A DNA stretch of 64,000 nt from Cryptomeria japonica (Eukaryota; Streptophyta; Pinopsida; Cupressales; Cupressaceae). The notes below the pieces were generated by a model, which was not told where the DNA came from, ran no database searches, and saw nothing but the letters and a program-made list of their open reading frames with translations. The DNA is taken from assembly GCF_030272615.1 (NCBI RefSeq), contig NC_081410.1, forward strand, positions 287,867,957 to 287,931,956, read 5' to 3'. Both the position numbers and the translations under genes were made by a program. Positions 61,388 through 64,000 of the stretch are shown piece after piece. Numbering within the stretch: the stretch's first letter is position 1; each line of letters starts with the position of its first letter.

Positions 61388-63251
61388 CTATAGGTTTGAT
61401 GTTGTTTGATAAGGAGTTGAGGAACTAGCTCCTTTGAGAGTAACATTATTTTGACTGTGGGTTACAACATTTGTAGTTTGCGTTTTATTTTGTTTATCTT
61501 TGACTATGATCACGTTGCAATACTTAGATTGGGAAGGTTCAATCATGTTGATCACATTGTCATTGTTGGCATAGGTGTAATTGACTTTGGCACCTCCCTT
61601 GGATTTTGAGGAATCACCTTGTTCATAAGCAAGTAAAGGATCTTTGAAGGCTTTGTTATCAACATTAGTCATGTGGTTTCCAACAACAATTTTTCTAGCA
61701 TCGATGAGGTCTTGAATCTCATGTTTGAGTTTCATGTAGTTGTTTGTTGTATGACCCTTATTTTGATGATATTCAGGGTACTTGTTTTCCCTCCACCATT
61801 TGGGTTTAACTTATGGATCATATGGTCTAGAGCTGTCAGGAAATGTTATCAGATCATTTGTCAATAAAGTCTTAAGAGCCAATTCATATGATTCTTCCAA
61901 AGGAGTGAAATCACATTTAGGCTTTGAAAGCCAAGGCTTCTCTTTAAGCCACTCTTTTGATTTCTTAGGAGGGTTTTCTGTAGCAGTTTCAACTGCTTTG
62001 AGGGCTTGTGTGCCGCTAGCTAGATTAAATATTGCGGGTTTTGATTTTGGTTTAACAGTGTCCACCACTCCATCATTAACAACATTTTTGTTGTTATCTT
62101 TATCGTATTTCCAGTATTTGTTCTTTTCTTTGGAACTAGAGCCTTGTTGTGTTTCTTTCCAAAGTGATATATCTCCTTTCCTTATAAGTACATCTTCCAT
62201 TTTGAGGGCACTATCTACCATTTTTTTGAATGAAAGGTATACTTGCATTTGGATATTGTATTTTAATTCAAGGATCAGGTTATTGACAAAAATTTCCATC
62301 TTCTTAGAATCTAGGATAGGTCGTGAATATCTGGAGAAAATCTTTCTCCAACATTGAAGAAAAGTGAGAAAAGGTTCTCTTGTTTTTTGTTTTGTATTAC
62401 AAAGCTCGGTCATAGTGACTAGATGATGAATGTTATAGGAGTATTGTTGGAGAAACAATTTAACTAATTCCTCAAAAGATTTAATTCCCATAGGTAGGCT
62501 TGAAAACCATTCCATAGCTTGTCCTCCTAACCTCCTTGGGAAAAGGCGCATGAGATATGTCTATTCATGCATGAACTCCATACATAAAGCACAAAATTAT
62601 TTGACATGGTCTTGAGGATCTACGGTACCATCATATTTGTCAAACTTAGGAATTTCCACTCTTGAAGGAAATGGAGGCATGTGAAGGTTCTTGTCAAATG
62701 GAAATGGGCAGATCATGTCTAAAGAATATTGCATAGATGATTTATCCTTGTTTTTCATTTCTTTGATTTCAGTCTGTAACGCTTGCAATTGTTTGTTTAC
62801 CAATGCTAGTGGTGGCTCTTCCTCTTTAGTGATAAGGGTTTCAATGTTATAATCAGTGGGAAGTTTAGCGCCTTGTTTTGCTAGCTCTAGAAAATGCTCT
62901 TCTTTTTCTCTAGCCATGATGATTTTCATCATTTTTTCAGAAATATTTATCATTTTGACAATAATTTATAACAACTTATGTAGGTTTAGAAGCTTCAAAC
63001 TCGCTAGATGAGGAATCAATGTCATTCGCATGGGTATTGATATTGTCATAAGTATCGTGTTTAGTAGTTTCTCTTTCTTGCCTTTCTCTAGACATCGTGG
63101 GAGATAACGGTTGATAAAAAATTGTTATATTTGATGACGAAGGTTTGTCAAAGATGAGGTCTTCTAGAAAGAATGAATTAGTCTGTAATGAAAAGGATTG
63201 TCCTCTACCTTTGGCAGCTATCTTACGAGAACTTCTAATTTGAATAGGCAT
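61388..63251 (-). pseudogene. Tat gag, copy 3
   Basis: The ATG is at 63251 (MPIQIRSSRKIAAKGRGQSF). Open pieces: 63251-62976, 62953-62597 (VEIPKFDKYDGTVDPQDHVK), 62551-61811 (a 247-codon piece with LQCWRKIFSRYSRPILDSKK) and 61735-61388. In the knuckle region near 61800-61730 the CX2HX4HX4C block is altered (the minus strand reads YPEYHQNKGHTTNNYMKLKH), so cysteines are lost. Confidence 0.85.
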
Positions 63252-64000
63252 TTATAACTAATGTGACCGAGAGCTAGGAGTGATGCAAATGTCAAGATCA
63301 AATTGAAGCTAGTTGTTCATTTGACATAGTGATTTGAGAGAAGTGACTAAGACTCAATCTGGCTTTAGGAATGATCTATCTTGTATAAGACATGATCTAA
63401 GTAACTTAGGCTAATTAAGTTTGATAAGTAGCTAATTGAACTAGCTGAAAGATGATCGACAAAATCGTGCAACACAACGACAAGGGTACACTATCAAGAT
63501 TGTTTATGCTTAGGATTAAAAAAGACCAGATATACACTCACTGTAGATCGATTAGACAAATATGAGAGTTTTGGAAAAGTATGCAAATAGACAAGTTTTG
63601 GACTGACAAAATAAAAAATTCGTATGACAGATTATTCTGACTCAAACGATAATTTAATATTCAAGACGATACAGGAAGTTTCTCATATGAGTTTTTGCCT
63701 ATACTCGCACGATAGTTTAATGTTCTCCTGACGATAATCTAATGAGGATAATAATTACTTGTACGATAGTGTCTCAAAGGTCAGACGATAACTCTAAGAA
63801 CCAGGACGACAATTCTGACACGGCCGAATGATAAACTGATAGGATGAATTCAAACCTGTACGACAATATGAATATAGCCAAGCAATAATTCAAAGAGAGC
63901 AGGATGATAAAACAGTAGACTCGTACGACAGGGGACTGGACAAAGACTAGTTTCTGACATGGATAGAATTTTGATCACTGATTTTTTTTGACATTTTGAT
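63252..64000 (-). other. Leader of Tat copy 3 (partial), with TCGTACGA-type array
   Basis: The array covers about 63615-63930 with a perfect palindrome at 63921-63928 and words such as CGTATGACA, AACGATAA, GTACGATAG and GTACGACAA. Matches the mid-leader of copies 1 and 2. The window ends before the primer site. Confidence 0.65.

Overview
This window is plant nuclear DNA made almost wholly of nested LTR retrotransposons. I found no host gene, rRNA, tRNA gene or CRISPR array. The polymerase order, primer-binding sites matching plant tRNA-iMet and tRNA-Lys, and Sirevirus-like and Tat-lineage features indicate a seed plant with a large, repeat-rich, AT-rich genome. A gymnosperm-type genome is plausible, but nothing here fixes the species.

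Five elements can be separated. (1) Positions 1-20095, plus strand: a Ty3/gypsy element of the Tat lineage, with leader, gag, protease plus G-patch-like domain, RT-RNase H, a second RNase H and integrase. Its 5' LTR lies left of the window and its 3' end is lost. (2) Positions 7255-13788, plus strand: a complete but decayed Sirevirus-like Ty1/copia element inside the RT-RNase H junction of element 1, with a perfect 5-bp target duplication (TACTA). (3) Positions 20096-36788, minus strand: a second Tat copy, with 5' LTR, tRNA-Lys primer site, all coding domains, 3' polypurine tract and a truncated 3' LTR. (4) Positions 36789 to beyond 64000, minus strand: a third Tat copy, itself hit twice. One hit is a young non-coding element with a 4.58-kb LTR (40492-48930, plus strand). 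The other is a non-autonomous copia-type element (55852-60912, minus strand, target duplication CTCTC) that has a Gag-like gene with four zinc knuckles and an unknown gene but no polymerase.

All three Tat copies carry, between integrase and the 3' LTR, a gene in the opposite orientation that encodes a plant mobile domain (PMD) protein. Just upstream of each PMD start, and again in the leader ahead of gag, lie clusters of a degenerate motif around the palindrome TCGTACGA. Near the 3' LTR there is also a minisatellite built on CTTGATTGATCAAG. These are the least explained structures in the window.

Every coding region is broken by stops and frameshifts, so no element here is autonomous. Many stops look like CAG to TAG or CAA to TAA, as expected for methylated, silenced DNA. 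Elements 1 and 2 lie tail to tail and form a very large imperfect inverted repeat. The copia LTRs (7255/12721) and those of the pol-less element (55852/60081) share sequence blocks, which suggests a helper and dependent pair. Domain limits given for broken genes are approximate.
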